A DNA stretch of 64,000 bases from Microbulbifer rhizosphaerae (GCF_014191725.1 NZ_JACHWZ010000002.1:346500-410499), one strand, 5' to 3'; shown: positions 28,401 to 36,504, counted from the first letter of the stretch. Translations and numbers: made by a program. The notes: generated from the sequence alone by a model not told the origin.

Positions 28401-28610
28401 CACCGCATCCGCCCCATGCTGATGACCAGCCTGACCCTGCTGATCTCGCTGGTTCCGGTAATGCTCAGCGGCGGCACCGGAGCCGACGTGATGAAACGCA
28501 TCGCCGCGCCAATGGTGGGCGGCACCCTGTCCGCGCTGGTATTTGTGCTATTGGTAATGCCGGGAATCTTCGTTCTTTGGAAATGGAAAACCACGAGGAA
28601 AAGGCAATGA
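25467..28610 (+). CDS. cusA: Heavy-metal RND efflux pump, CusA/CzcA family
   Basis: A 1047-residue inner-membrane RND transporter, full length for CusA. Marks: IPDLSDAQVIIMTEW, GVGWVFQYALVD, the TM4 region AIAIGAMVDAAVVMVDN with the proton-relay Asp, and GIRSQLGIKVFGDNL with LLMLHYL-type later TMs. It exports Cu(I)/Ag(I) (CusA) or divalent ions (CzcA); the Met-rich adaptor favours monovalent copper/silver. It overlaps the adaptor gene by 7 bases and the next small gene by ATGA, so translation is coupled. Confidence 0.93.
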   Translation: MVGGESRGAIARLIALCAGKPGITLVLVALAALAGYRAMTKVPLDAIPDLSDAQVIIMTEWAGRSPDLVEDQITYPLSTALLGLPKVKFVRGQSFFGLSFVYAIFEDGTDIYWARSRVLEYLNQVADQLPEGVQPTLGPDATGVGWVFQYALVDRTGNHSLADLRSLQDFKLRYWLTSVEGVAEVASIGGFEKEYQVHIDPYRLATFDIPLAKVISAIRRSNGDTGGRVLEIAGHEHFVRGRGYIDDVDDLAQVVIGMDANRIPVTLDQVSDITLGPAMQRGLAELDGEGQTVGGIVVMRYGENALAVIERVKQRLEEVKAGLPEGVELVVTYDRSELILSAIDNLKHTLIEEMLVVAAIIALFLLHARSALVAVITLPVAVLLAFIPLSLQGLTANIMSLGGIAVAIGAMVDAAVVMVDNIHKKLATGGDDRRRLIVEAMQEVGPSIFFSLVIITISFLPVFALEATEGRLFKPLAYTKTYSMAFAALLAVTLIPALAVLLIRGKVRTGDNPVNRALTGAFLPAIRFCVAHPREVVVAALLALVLTAIPLKQLGSEFMPPLNEGSILYMPTALPGMSITQAGDVLQRMDAELKSFPEVERVFGKIGRSTSATDPAPLSMVETVVTLKPKDQWRPGLDWDELIAEMDEKLRYPGMPNIWWMPIQTRTEMLATGIRSQLGIKVFGDNLQQIEETAVAIEKALLEDERTAGETRSAFAERLTGGYFLDFDIDRERAARYGLNVEDVEDVIAAALGGLTATRTVEGRERYPVLVRYARDYRDSPEQVEQLLVPTPGDSWVPLSQLADLEHRRGAPMIRNEDGQLVGLVFVDLKGGLGVADYVARAKQVVAERVSLVPGQRLGWAGQYQYFERAKARLAWLVPMTLLAVCLLLYLHRGRMSDTLFVLAAVPVSLIGAFWLLWGLDYKLSVAVWVGAIAMAGLAAEMGLLMLHYLDHALDQARQRVPDMSRELFLEEVAQGAAHRIRPMLMTSLTLLISLVPVMLSGGTGADVMKRIAAPMVGGTLSALVFVLLVMPGIFVLWKWKTTRKRQ

Positions 28611-28822
28611 ATCCGTGCACAAAGTTACTGGCAAAACTGGTGGCGCCGCTGATACCGCTGCTCGGCGCCAGCGCCGCGAATGCGCAGCCCGGCGATATGA
28701 TGATGATGTCAATGGGAGGCTGGGGCGTCGCGGTCTGTGTGATACTCGGGATACTAATTTTCGTCGCACTGGTACTGGCGATCATGGCCCTCCTGAAATA
28801 CCTGTTCGGCAGAAAACCCTGA
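28607..28822 (+). CDS. Small membrane protein ending the efflux operon
   Basis: A 71-residue protein whose ATG overlaps the cusA stop (ATGA). A signal peptide-like N-terminus (LVAPLIPLLGASAANAQ) is followed by a Met-rich stretch (GDMMMMSMGG) and one transmembrane helix (VAVCVILGILIFVALVLAIMALL). I recognise no named family. Met-rich periplasmic segment and operon position suggest a copper-related accessory, by inference. An overlapping longer frame in the same register from 28121 lies inside cusA and is not a gene. Confidence 0.72.
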   Translation: MNPCTKLLAKLVAPLIPLLGASAANAQPGDMMMMSMGGWGVAVCVILGILIFVALVLAIMALLKYLFGRKP

Positions 28823-28838
28823 TCGCATCCCCCTACCC

Positions 28839-28927
28839 TGTAGGAGCGGCGGGGCGGCCATCCGCCGCTGGCCGCGATCGACCTCTGCCAATAGCCACAC
28901 CGATCGCGGCCAGCGGCCGCTCCTACA
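28839..28927. repeat. REP-like inverted repeat, TGTAGGAGCGG family, copy 4
   Basis: Palindromic element ending the efflux operon, with arms TGTAGGAGCGGCGGGGCGGCC and GGCCAGCGGCCGCTCCTACA-like sequence. It starts 17 bases after the last stop codon and may end or protect the transcript. Confidence 0.86.
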
Positions 28928-28948
28928 ACAACACGGAGGACTTACTGT

Positions 28949-29566
28949 ATGCAATCCAAAAGCCACTGGGAAAAAGTCTACACAACCAAGTCTGAGGACG
29001 AGGTCAGCTGGTTCCAGGAACACGCCGAGGTGTCGCTGAAACTGATCGAGCAGACGGGCGCGCCCAAATCCGCGCAGATCATCGACGTCGGCGGCGGTGC
29101 CTCCACGCTGGTGGACGACCTGCTGGACAGGGGCTACGAAAACCTCACCGTGCTCGACCTCTCCGGCGCGGCACTGGAGTCAGCAAAGCGCCGGTTGGGC
29201 ACAAAGTCTGAAAGGGTACAGTGGCTGGAGGCGAATATCCTGGAAACCACCCTGCCAGAACGGGCCTACGATATCTGGCACGACCGCGCGGTATTTCACT
29301 TCCTGACCAAGCCGGAAGAGCGAAAAGCCTACGTGAAGACGGTGCTGCGCTCGGTAAAACCCGGCGGCCATGTAATAGTGGCCACTTTCGCCGAGGACGG
29401 CCCGGAAAAATGCAGCGGCCTGCCGGTAATGCGCTACAGCGCCGACCAGCTGCACGGCGAGTTCGGAGCGCCCTTCGACCTACTCGGCCAGGAAAGGGAG
29501 GAACACCACACGCCAGCGGGTGTGATACAGCGGTTCGTCTACTGCTTCTGCCGCAAGTTGGACTGA
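28949..29566 (+). CDS. Class I SAM-dependent methyltransferase
   Basis: A 205-residue Rossmann-fold methyltransferase. Motif I is IIDVGGGASTLVDDLL (about residues 44-59), motif II LTVLDLSGAAL, and the post-I/IV region WHDRAVFHFL. It resembles the methyltransferase_25/TPMT-like proteins that begin with a HWEKVY-type N-terminus and ends in VYCFCRK. Small-molecule substrate unknown; TPMT-like enzymes methylate thiols, selenium or tellurium compounds. ATG at 28949 with GGAGGA upstream. It stands alone after the efflux operon. Confidence 0.85.
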   Translation: MQSKSHWEKVYTTKSEDEVSWFQEHAEVSLKLIEQTGAPKSAQIIDVGGGASTLVDDLLDRGYENLTVLDLSGAALESAKRRLGTKSERVQWLEANILETTLPERAYDIWHDRAVFHFLTKPEERKAYVKTVLRSVKPGGHVIVATFAEDGPEKCSGLPVMRYSADQLHGEFGAPFDLLGQEREEHHTPAGVIQRFVYCFCRKLD

Positions 29567-29608
29567 CTGCCGTGATACCCGCACGGCTGAAACGCTTCGC
29601 GCAAAAAA

Positions 29609-29887
29609 ATGAAACTGCAGCTGCCGGTACTCTACCTGCGAGCCGCGATCCACACACGCCGCTGGTCGCCAAGCTGGTGCTCATCGCAGTGGTCGCCTAC
29701 CCCCTCAGCCCATCGACCTGATCCCGGATTTTATTCCCGTGCTTAGCTACCTGGACGACTTGATTCTGCTGCCGCTGGGCATCTGGTTGGCGATACGGCT
29801 GATACCACCGGATTGTGGCGGGAACTGCAGCCCCCCCGTGCAGAGACAGAGGCTGTGGAAGAACTGCGAGCGCAAGCTCAACACTAG
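29609..29887 (+). pseudogene. Decayed DUF1232 (YkvA-like) membrane protein gene
   Basis: Recognisable DUF1232 pieces lie in three different frames: [15 protein letters not shown], then [18 protein letters not shown], then after a lost base in AGCCCATCGACC the signature [25 protein letters not shown], then [14 protein letters not shown] in yet another frame up to a TAG at 29885. At least three frameshifts, so not functional. Bases 29888-30122 contain a solo AACAGGCTCTAAG end (see 7252-7445) and otherwise nothing I can support. Confidence 0.75.
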
Positions 29888-30122
29888 CTTGCAGTTCATC
29901 CACCTCGCATTCTTGGTGCTGCTGCTACGGAGATCGCGAACAGGCTCTAAGAAGCTGGCAGACTGCTTTGAAATCGGTATCAGAGTAACGTCTGTTGCGT
30001 CGGGAGCGCCTTCTCCTGGCTACTGTGCGGCGCGCGGCCGACATCTACAACCACCACATCGCGGTCGTCTCCCCCGCCCCTGATCCCCCAATACCGCGCG
30101 GGCCCAGACGGCGGAAAAGCGG

Positions 30123-31100
30123 TCAGGACCCCAGCGACAGGGGCGGCAGGCGGAGGATCCAGGCGAACCCGGCCATGGACAGCCCGTACAGTACCAACAG
30201 CACCGCCCACCCCACCACCTCCGTGGCCGTTGACCTCCCGGGGGCCAGCCACGGCTCGAAGGCCTTCAGGGCCCACGGCACCAGGAACCAACCCAGCACC
30301 TGCGTGCTGACCAGGTTGCCGATGAACAGCGACAGCCAGGCCGGGGCGCCCTTCTCGTCGAGAAGCGGTTGCCCAGCCAGGTAGCCCCACAGGTAGACCA
30401 CCGGGTAAAGCACCAACAGCACCAGGAGGTTGCTTTTCAGCACCCACAGGAGGCTGTGGGCCGGAGCGCCCTCCTGGTCCCGGGCCCACACGCCAAATCC
30501 GGCATTGCTGCTCATGATGCGGACATGGCCCTCGTAACGCCGCCCCTGCTCCAGGAGGGCCTCCCGCTCTGGGGAATCCAGCCACCGCTGCAGGTTCGCC
30601 TCGGTGTCGAAAGTGACCACCGCCACCCAGCTCTCCTGGATCCCGGGGATGGGCTGGTTCAGCTTGTGTCCGACGAAACCGGGAAAGCTCATCTCCGCCC
30701 GAAACAGCCGCTCCTCCCATTCCAGGAACGCCTCCTCTTCCTCCGGCCCCAACCGGCAGTAGATGATGGCGGACACGGGAGGGTGGCGGGCCAGGGAGTC
30801 GCCCACGAGGAAGATGTCCTCGTGCCCCGCGAAGAGCCCGGCCACCTCTTTGAGGAGCCGGTGCAGCTCGTCGGACTGCATCCAGTCCCGGGCGTGGTCC
30901 AGGTCCTCGAACCGCTGGACCACGATCCAGTCCGCCTGGGCGGGCGGGGACGGAGCCAGGACCTCCTGCCCCAGGAACCCGGGGCGGGACTGCAGCACCT
31001 CGCCCACCCGGCGCTGCCACTCGACATAGGAGCCCGCCCCCTCCTCGGCGATCCGGGTCTGGATAACCAACGCCACGGGGGACCCCGAGGCGACGGTCAC
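30123..31100 (-). CDS. Membrane protein with two antibiotic-biosynthesis-monooxygenase (ABM) domains
   Basis: A 325-residue protein starting at GTG 31100, which overlaps the guanine deaminase stop (GTGA). Two dimeric alpha-beta barrel ABM-like repeats occupy about residues 1-95 (VEWQRRVGEVLQSRPGFLGQEV) and 100-200 (FLEWEERLFRAEMSFPGFVGHKL), followed by two or three transmembrane helices (SNLLVLLVLYPVVYLWGYL, VVGWAVLLVLYGLSMAGF). Proteins of this layout are annotated 'antibiotic biosynthesis monooxygenase' but the membrane form is uncharacterised. Coupling to guaD suggests a purine-catabolism-linked role, by inference only. Confidence 0.8.
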   Translation of the reverse strand: MTVASGSPVALVIQTRIAEEGAGSYVEWQRRVGEVLQSRPGFLGQEVLAPSPPAQADWIVVQRFEDLDHARDWMQSDELHRLLKEVAGLFAGHEDIFLVGDSLARHPPVSAIIYCRLGPEEEEAFLEWEERLFRAEMSFPGFVGHKLNQPIPGIQESWVAVVTFDTEANLQRWLDSPEREALLEQGRRYEGHVRIMSSNAGFGVWARDQEGAPAHSLLWVLKSNLLVLLVLYPVVYLWGYLAGQPLLDEKGAPAWLSLFIGNLVSTQVLGWFLVPWALKAFEPWLAPGRSTATEVVGWAVLLVLYGLSMAGFAWILRLPPLSLGS

Positions 31101-32497
31101 GCGCGCGTTCTCTTGTAGGCGCGGGCCCCCATGATCCACGTCTCGTCCACGCAGCGGTCGTCGCCCACCATCATCATGCCGAAGAGCAGGTTGGCCGCCT
31201 GCTCCATGGTCGCGGGCCCCTCGGGACCGACCACAAGCGACTGATGCCAGGCCGCGGCCTTCGGTCCGCCCTCCCAATCCAGGACGACGAAATCCGCCTC
31301 CTTGCCGAGCATGAAGTTGCCCACCTTGTCATCTAGGTACAGCCCCTCGGCGCCGCCCAGGGTGACCGACCAGAACCCCCGGTAGGGGGACAGCTTGTTG
31401 CGCTCCGCTTCGGCCAGGTCCTCCCGCGAGGGGTCAACGCTGCCGTCGAGCAAGGTGTTGTTGCACATGCCCACCTTGTAGGCCTCGTCCAGCACGCTCA
31501 GCATGCTGAAGCGGTTCCCACCGCCCATGTCGGTACCGAAGGAGAGGCGGATGCGGAACGCGGGATCGGTGACCCGGCCCAGGCGGAAGAGGCCGCTGCC
31601 CAGGAACAGGTTCGAGCAGGGACAGAAGGTGAGGGACGCGTCATGGGCCGAGATCCGTCGGAACTCGTCGTTGGAGAGCCAGACGCCGTGGCCCCCCGAG
31701 AACCGGGGGCCCACCAGGTCGTACTTCTCGTAGACCCCCAGGTAGTCCCGGCAATCGGTGTGGAGCCGCAGGACTCCGTAGAACTCCGAGGGATTCTCCG
31801 AGATGTGCGTGTTGACCCAGCAGTCCGGGAACTCTTGCTTCAGGCGGCGGCAGGCCTCCATCAGCTCGGGGGAGGCTCCGTAGGCAAAGCGCGGCGTGAT
31901 GGCATACAGATTGCGGCCTTGGCCATGAAACCGCTCGATGAGGGCCTTGCTATCCTCGTAGAAGCCCTCTGGTGTGTTCAGGAACTCCTCGGGACCCATG
32001 CGATCGATGCCCGTCAGGCCACCGATCACGCGCATATTCCGCCGGCTCGCCTCCTCGAAGAACACCTCCGTGGAGACGGGGGAACTGGTGGTGAAAGCCT
32101 GGCAGGTGGTGGTACCGGCCGCCAGCAGATTGTCGAAGAACCGCTGGGTGCCCTCCTCGGCATACTCCCGATCGGCGTACTTCATCTCCTCCGGGAACAC
32201 CCACGTCTCGAGCCAGGGCAGCAACTGCTCGCCGAAGGCGCCCAGCACCCGGGTCTGCGGCACGTGGATGTGGCCGTCGATGAAACCCGGCAGGATCAGC
32301 CGGCGCTCGATCTGCGTGACCTCGAGGTCCGGATGTCGCGGGGACACCTCGTCGAAGGGCCCGAAGTCCGCGATGATCCCGTCCTCGATCACCAGCAGTC
32401 CATCCGGATGGAAGCGCGCCGCCTCCATCTCCCGCCCTACGTGCTTCCAGGGGTCGTCGACGAAGTCGAACCAGGTTCCACGGACGCCTCTCTTCAT
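31097..32497 (-). CDS. guaD: Guanine deaminase-like amidohydrolase
   Basis: A 466-residue cytoplasmic amidohydrolase of the guanine deaminase/cytosine-deaminase-like group, converting guanine to xanthine and ammonia if the assignment holds. Metal ligands: GFIDGHIHVPQ (HxH), WVNTHISENP (His and Glu), SGGHGVWL (His) and LSFGTDMGGG (Asp); the C-terminus reads DFVVLDWEG. The start at ATG 32497 has GGAGGAG 11 bases upstream; the open frame beyond it reads through the 17-bp repeat at 32539 and is not coding. Coupled to the ABM membrane protein gene downstream. Confidence 0.87.
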   Translation of the reverse strand: MKRGVRGTWFDFVDDPWKHVGREMEAARFHPDGLLVIEDGIIADFGPFDEVSPRHPDLEVTQIERRLILPGFIDGHIHVPQTRVLGAFGEQLLPWLETWVFPEEMKYADREYAEEGTQRFFDNLLAAGTTTCQAFTTSSPVSTEVFFEEASRRNMRVIGGLTGIDRMGPEEFLNTPEGFYEDSKALIERFHGQGRNLYAITPRFAYGASPELMEACRRLKQEFPDCWVNTHISENPSEFYGVLRLHTDCRDYLGVYEKYDLVGPRFSGGHGVWLSNDEFRRISAHDASLTFCPCSNLFLGSGLFRLGRVTDPAFRIRLSFGTDMGGGNRFSMLSVLDEAYKVGMCNNTLLDGSVDPSREDLAEAERNKLSPYRGFWSVTLGGAEGLYLDDKVGNFMLGKEADFVVLDWEGGPKAAAWHQSLVVGPEGPATMEQAANLLFGMMMVGDDRCVDETWIMGARAYKRTRA

Positions 32498-32538
32498 TTG
32501 GCTCAGCTCCTCCAGCCCGCCCCTTCGGTCGTATGATC

Positions 32539-32555
32539 GAGTATAGGAAGAATAA
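32539..32555. repeat. 17-bp direct repeat, copy 1
   Basis: GAGTATAGGAAGAATAA lies 42 bases upstream of guaD. On the minus strand it reads TTATTCTTCCTATACTC and contains TATACT, a plausible -10 box for the minus-strand gene. Further copies at 33821, 33859 and 36505. Bases 32556-32667 hold nothing else I recognise. Confidence 0.85.
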
Positions 32556-32667
32556 GACGAGCGGCTCATTCGAAAACGATGAAGAACTCCCGGCGCTGCC
32601 CACGCAGACAGACCGGGACCGGACGGACAGGTGGCCGCGGATCAGATGCCATGCCTGACGGCAGACA

Positions 32668-33768
32668 TCACTTCGCCGGGGCGGCCTGAAGGAACTCGAA
32701 CGGGGTGGCTTCCGCGAAGTGTTCTGCGGCGTTGCCCGCGTAATACTTGCCGCCGGCAATCGCCAGCTTCTTCGCCGGGGCGCCTTTTGAGAGATCCAGA
32801 TCTGCCATCGGTACCCAGAACGCATTCGGTGTCGTTGACGAATCGAAGTAATAAATCTTGTTCTTCTGATCAGCGACCGTGCGCCACAGGGTGGAAGCGA
32901 TGTTCGGCGAACCGGGTGTGGTGATACCCAGCGGTACGCTGACCGCACGCATCACCGACATCACCTCGGCGATCGCCTGGTGGGCGTAGGTCTGCTCGGG
33001 GACCGCCGAAATGAAGTTCGGATCAGTCTTTACGGGAACCGCTCCGAGCAGGAACGAGGCGCGGGCGAAACGGTCGGCGGCGCTGTTGGTACCGGGCAGG
33101 AACTTGAGCCCACCGATCTTCTCCCAATAGCTGTTGAGGGCCAGCTGCTGGTCGTAGCTCGGCGAGTTGGTCATCACCGTGTACTGTTTGCCGTGGTGAA
33201 TGACGAGCTCGCCATCAAGGTACTCGAAGATCGCCGAATCGCCGGAAGGATCGGAGATGGAGAGATGCAACTCGGCGGCGGAGCCGTTCGGCAGGTTCGG
33301 CGCAATGATGCGGAACGGCTCCGCCCGCAGCCCGTCTACCGCTTCGGCGACCGTCGCGTAATTGTCGAGCACGTACTGTGCCCACAGACCGATCGACAGT
33401 GGCGGCTTATCGCCTTGTTTGCCGTAGTCAGACTCGGCGAGATAGAGCAGGTTGGCGACCAGTCCCTGATCGTTCATGCCGTCGGCGCTGGCGATATTGT
33501 AGGCCGAGGCGATAACGCTGCCGTATTTGGATACCCATTTCGGCGAATCCGGGCCGGCCGCGCCGTTGCGCGCCATACCGCGCGGAAACGCCCAGAGGTC
33601 CGTCTGCATGTCCTGCATCCAGTCCATCGACCGGCCGGTGATCACCATGTTGTCGGTACCGGAGTAGAGCGTGCGGGTGCAGGCCTGGGCTACGGAGGTC
33701 AGCACCGCCGCGGTCGAGAATAAGGTTAGCGCAACCCAGGACAGGAATTTCATCTTTTTCAAATGCAT
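32668..33768 (-). CDS. Exported linear-amide C-N hydrolase (choloylglycine hydrolase/penicillin V acylase family)
   Basis: A 366-residue Ntn-hydrolase. A signal peptide (LSWVALTLFSTAAVLTSVAQA) is followed directly by CTRTLYSG, so cleavage exposes the N-terminal nucleophile Cys; GRSMDWMQD, SVIASAYNIASADGMNDQGL and VMTNSPSYDQQL supply the other active-site positions (Arg, Asp, Asn). Periplasmic. Family members hydrolyse conjugated bile salts, penicillin V or N-acyl-homoserine lactones; in marine Gram-negatives AHL quenching is a reasonable guess but not shown. The gene is flanked on both sides by the 17-bp repeat. Confidence 0.88.
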   Translation of the reverse strand: MHLKKMKFLSWVALTLFSTAAVLTSVAQACTRTLYSGTDNMVITGRSMDWMQDMQTDLWAFPRGMARNGAAGPDSPKWVSKYGSVIASAYNIASADGMNDQGLVANLLYLAESDYGKQGDKPPLSIGLWAQYVLDNYATVAEAVDGLRAEPFRIIAPNLPNGSAAELHLSISDPSGDSAIFEYLDGELVIHHGKQYTVMTNSPSYDQQLALNSYWEKIGGLKFLPGTNSAADRFARASFLLGAVPVKTDPNFISAVPEQTYAHQAIAEVMSVMRAVSVPLGITTPGSPNIASTLWRTVADQKNKIYYFDSSTTPNAFWVPMADLDLSKGAPAKKLAIAGGKYYAGNAAEHFAEATPFEFLQAAPAK

Positions 33769-33820
33769 GTTCCTTACTCGTCTCCATTGAGGCGCGTCGC
33801 GGGCGCCGCTTGAGGGAAAA

Positions 33821-33962
33821 GTATAGGAAGAATAAATGCCCTTTTGCCCAGGCCCGCCGAGTATAGGAAGAATAAACGCCCTTTTTTTGCCCAGGTCCGG
33901 CGGTAGTTTTCCATCAACCGCTCGTCAACCGCCCGCCATTTCGCCGCCTGATCGCCCTGAGT
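33821..33962. repeat. Tandem 17-bp repeats (copies 2 and 3) plus a longer repeat shared with 36505
   Basis: Two direct units of about 40 bp (from 33821 and 33861) both begin GTATAGGAAGAATAAA and continue GCCCTTTT-GCCCAGG. From 33859 the sequence matches 36505-36592 over roughly 90-100 bp (GGCGGTAGTTTTCC, CGCCGCCTGATCGC), with small gaps. It lies upstream of the Ntn-hydrolase gene. The 200 bases 33963-34164 contain no supported gene; a weak coiled-coil-like frame (LEAAISVLRTLEPKVAELE) may be a remnant. Confidence 0.75.
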
Positions 33963-34164
33963 GCCTAAGGGCCCGGACAACATCATTGGTGGGCGGGCCG
34001 CCGCTGCCACCGCCTTGCGACTTGAACCACATCGGCCGTGACGCACAGCTCGAAGCGGCGATCTCAGTGCTTCGTACGCTGGAGCCGAAGGTGGCCGAGC
34101 TGGAAGTGGTATTGCAGGCTGCGGTGCAACACCGGGCATCATCCGCAGGCGGTGGCGGAGGGGT

Positions 34165-35964
34165 CTACCGCTTCCGGTCCAGATCTGCCCGCAGTGAATC
34201 GACCACACCTTGAAACCTCTCGCGATTCTCCGGGCTGAGCGACGCGAGCGTTTCGTGCGCACTCAGCATGCGCGCGCCCTGCCGGGCCACATCGATCTCC
34301 TTCTGCGGTAACGGCTCCATCAAATCCGGGAGCGGGTCGTTCGAGGGGCTCTCATGACTCAGTACCGCGCCCATACTCAGCTCTTCGAACAGTTCCCGAA
34401 TATTGGTAGGCATCCGTTGCAGGTACACTGCATCCGGTCGCGAGATCACGATCTCGTGCAGGGTGCCGAGGCAGGTGCTGTCCATGTACTCGCAGGCTGC
34501 CAAGTCTATGGTCAGTTTATTGTATCGCTCCAGCAGTGTGTTGGCGGTGTCCAGCAAGGCTTGGCTGAAAACCCAGGTTACATTGCCGGCAATGCTGATG
34601 AACGCCTGCTCCCCCCGCACTGCATACAGCAGCTGCGCCTGTGTGGTGGACGGTTGGGGGGTGAGGCGTTCCTCGGGGCTCGCCGTGTCATCGAAATGGC
34701 TGGCACCCTCGCCGCGCTCCAGCAGGATCATGGTAATGTCATCACGCTCTCCGGTGATCTTCTGCGTTGCCGCCCGGTACAGGGAACCCGGCAGCTCTGC
34801 GCGGTCGATCCCGGAGCACAGGGTACGAGTAAGCTCGTCACTCGTGATGGACTCGGCTCCACTCCCCAGCACGCCGTCGGTGTACAGCAGCAGCCGATCG
34901 CCGACAGCCAGCTGAACCTCTCGCTCCTCGTAGCGGGCGTCCGCTTCAAGACCCAGTGCCGGGCCTGTGTGTGCCAGCAGTTGGCACTGCCCGCCCGGCG
35001 TGGTCCAGATACAGGGCGGATGCCCGGCCGATGCGATCCGCGCCTGCCCTGTGTGCCGATTCAGCAGCACATACACGGCGGTGATGAAGGCTCCAGGCGC
35101 CGTTACGGTCTCGTGGAGCCTGCGGTTGAGGTTGCTCAGGACCTGACTCGGCATTCGCAACGTGCCCGCTTTATCGGTAAGGTTGAGGCGCAACTTGAGC
35201 AGCACCGAGAGCATGGCCGCAGCCACGCCGTGGCCGGCGGCGTCTGCAATCACCAGTCCCATGTGCTGTTGATCCAGCAGAATGACGTCGTAGAGGTCAC
35301 CACCCACGCTGCTCCCTGAACGGTACAGGGTTTCCAGGCACCAGCCATCGATTTCCGGAGGCTCCTGGGGCAGGAGTGCGTGCTGAATGACTTCGGCACG
35401 ATCCAGGTCCGACTGGATGACCGCGGCCTGTTCCTCAAGCATGCGGCAGACCTGTTCCAGTTGCTCCACCTTTTCGGCGAGCTGCGCGTTGCTGCGCTCG
35501 ATCTGTTCGTACAGCCGTTTGCGCTCGCGCACCAGCTCGATCTGCTCCAGGGCGTTGCGTACCACAACCCGCACCCGCTGCACCTCCGGCGGCTTCCCCA
35601 GATAGTCGAAGGCGCCCAGTTGCAGCGCGTCCACGGCAGCGTCGAAAGTCTCCAGTCCGGACAGGACGATCCAGAGCGGTCCCGGGCAGTGCTCCTGCGC
35701 CCACTTCATGAGCTCAAGGCCATTCATGTGGGGCATGAGAACATCGGTCACAACCACGTCCACGGTTTTTGCTCTCAGCACATCCTGTGCTGCCAATCCG
35801 TCTTCCACCTCCAATACTTCCGCCGGATCGAGCGCTGCCAGCCCCCAGGCAACGATCTTGCGTACCATGGGATCATCGTCCACCACCAGAAACGTCGGTT
35901 TGGTGCGGCGGGTGTTGCTGTCAGCGCCTGCCGTGTCGGCGGTTGTAGGACGCTTTGTCGACAT
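34165..35964 (-). CDS. Response regulator with SpoIIE-type PP2C phosphatase and C-terminal STAS domain
   Basis: A 599-residue signalling protein: receiver domain (about residues 22-140; acidic pocket VVDDDPM, phosphorylated Asp in VVTDVLMPHMNG, conserved Lys in LGKPPEV), a coiled coil (about 145-185), a PP2C/SpoIIE phosphatase (about 195-420; GGDLYDVILLD, IADAAGHGVAAAMLS, LYTDGV), then a STAS-like domain (about 440-530; DLAACEYMDSTCLGTLHEI). Phosphorylation probably switches the phosphatase, which acts on an anti-sigma antagonist; here the antagonist-like STAS domain is in the same chain. Start ATG has GGAGGT 8 bases upstream. No histidine kinase or anti-sigma factor is adjacent. Confidence 0.9.
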   Translation of the reverse strand: MSTKRPTTADTAGADSNTRRTKPTFLVVDDDPMVRKIVAWGLAALDPAEVLEVEDGLAAQDVLRAKTVDVVVTDVLMPHMNGLELMKWAQEHCPGPLWIVLSGLETFDAAVDALQLGAFDYLGKPPEVQRVRVVVRNALEQIELVRERKRLYEQIERSNAQLAEKVEQLEQVCRMLEEQAAVIQSDLDRAEVIQHALLPQEPPEIDGWCLETLYRSGSSVGGDLYDVILLDQQHMGLVIADAAGHGVAAAMLSVLLKLRLNLTDKAGTLRMPSQVLSNLNRRLHETVTAPGAFITAVYVLLNRHTGQARIASAGHPPCIWTTPGGQCQLLAHTGPALGLEADARYEEREVQLAVGDRLLLYTDGVLGSGAESITSDELTRTLCSGIDRAELPGSLYRAATQKITGERDDITMILLERGEGASHFDDTASPEERLTPQPSTTQAQLLYAVRGEQAFISIAGNVTWVFSQALLDTANTLLERYNKLTIDLAACEYMDSTCLGTLHEIVISRPDAVYLQRMPTNIRELFEELSMGAVLSHESPSNDPLPDLMEPLPQKEIDVARQGARMLSAHETLASLSPENRERFQGVVDSLRADLDRKR

Positions 35965-36126
35965 TCCAGGGTACCTCCGCGGCTCGGATCGTGGCTCGGT
36001 CTTTGGCCCCTAACAGGAAAATACAGATGCCCCCCCTAACCAGCACTGAAGCTACCATCCACAGACCGGGAAGCGGCAACTGATCGGCAAATTCCAGATC
36101 CGGAAATAGCGCGGAACAGTTACTGG

Positions 36127-36432
36127 TCATGCTGTCCCACGCTGCCGGAATCCGGCCGGGCCCAGCGGACACGAACCCAGGCGCATTCCCAGTGAGGTGC
36201 CGATGACCGGGATGATATCCAGGTCACAGTAGGAGTTGAGTGAGGTCTCGTGCAGAATGCTGTTGCGCTTCAGGCCCGAGCATCGATAGGGCAGGTGGTT
36301 GATATATTTCTCGTCGCCATGCATGTGGAAGATCAGGGTCTGGTTACCGACTTTTCCAATTCGATCAATTCGGGAGATTGACAGACAGAGGCGATTTCCG
36401 GGCCTCGTCGTCGGCGGCCTGTCGCGATTCAT
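36127..36432 (-). pseudogene. DUF6491-like gene fragment
   Basis: The frame reads LSISRIDRIGKVGNQTLIFHM, NHLPYRCSGLKRNS and LHETSLNSYCDLDII, which match the conserved core of small exported DUF6491-like proteins. The signal peptide and first Cys-containing segment are missing, and the end differs (GSCPLGPAGF). The upstream part is cut near the repeat at 36505, so I read this as a truncated remnant. Bases 35965-36126 and 36433-36504 show nothing else. Confidence 0.5.
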
Positions 36433-36504
36433 CCTGGGCCAGGGCGGTGACCGCCTAGCGGCCGCGAGCCCGCCTGCGATGATCGTTCCGGCTACTGACT
36501 TGCG

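Noticed and set aside
33774..34262. A 162-codon minus-strand frame across the repeat region (includes RAVDERLMENYRRTWAKK)
   Set aside because: It is made largely of the repeat and low-complexity sequence, with no recognisable domain; reported under the repeat instead.
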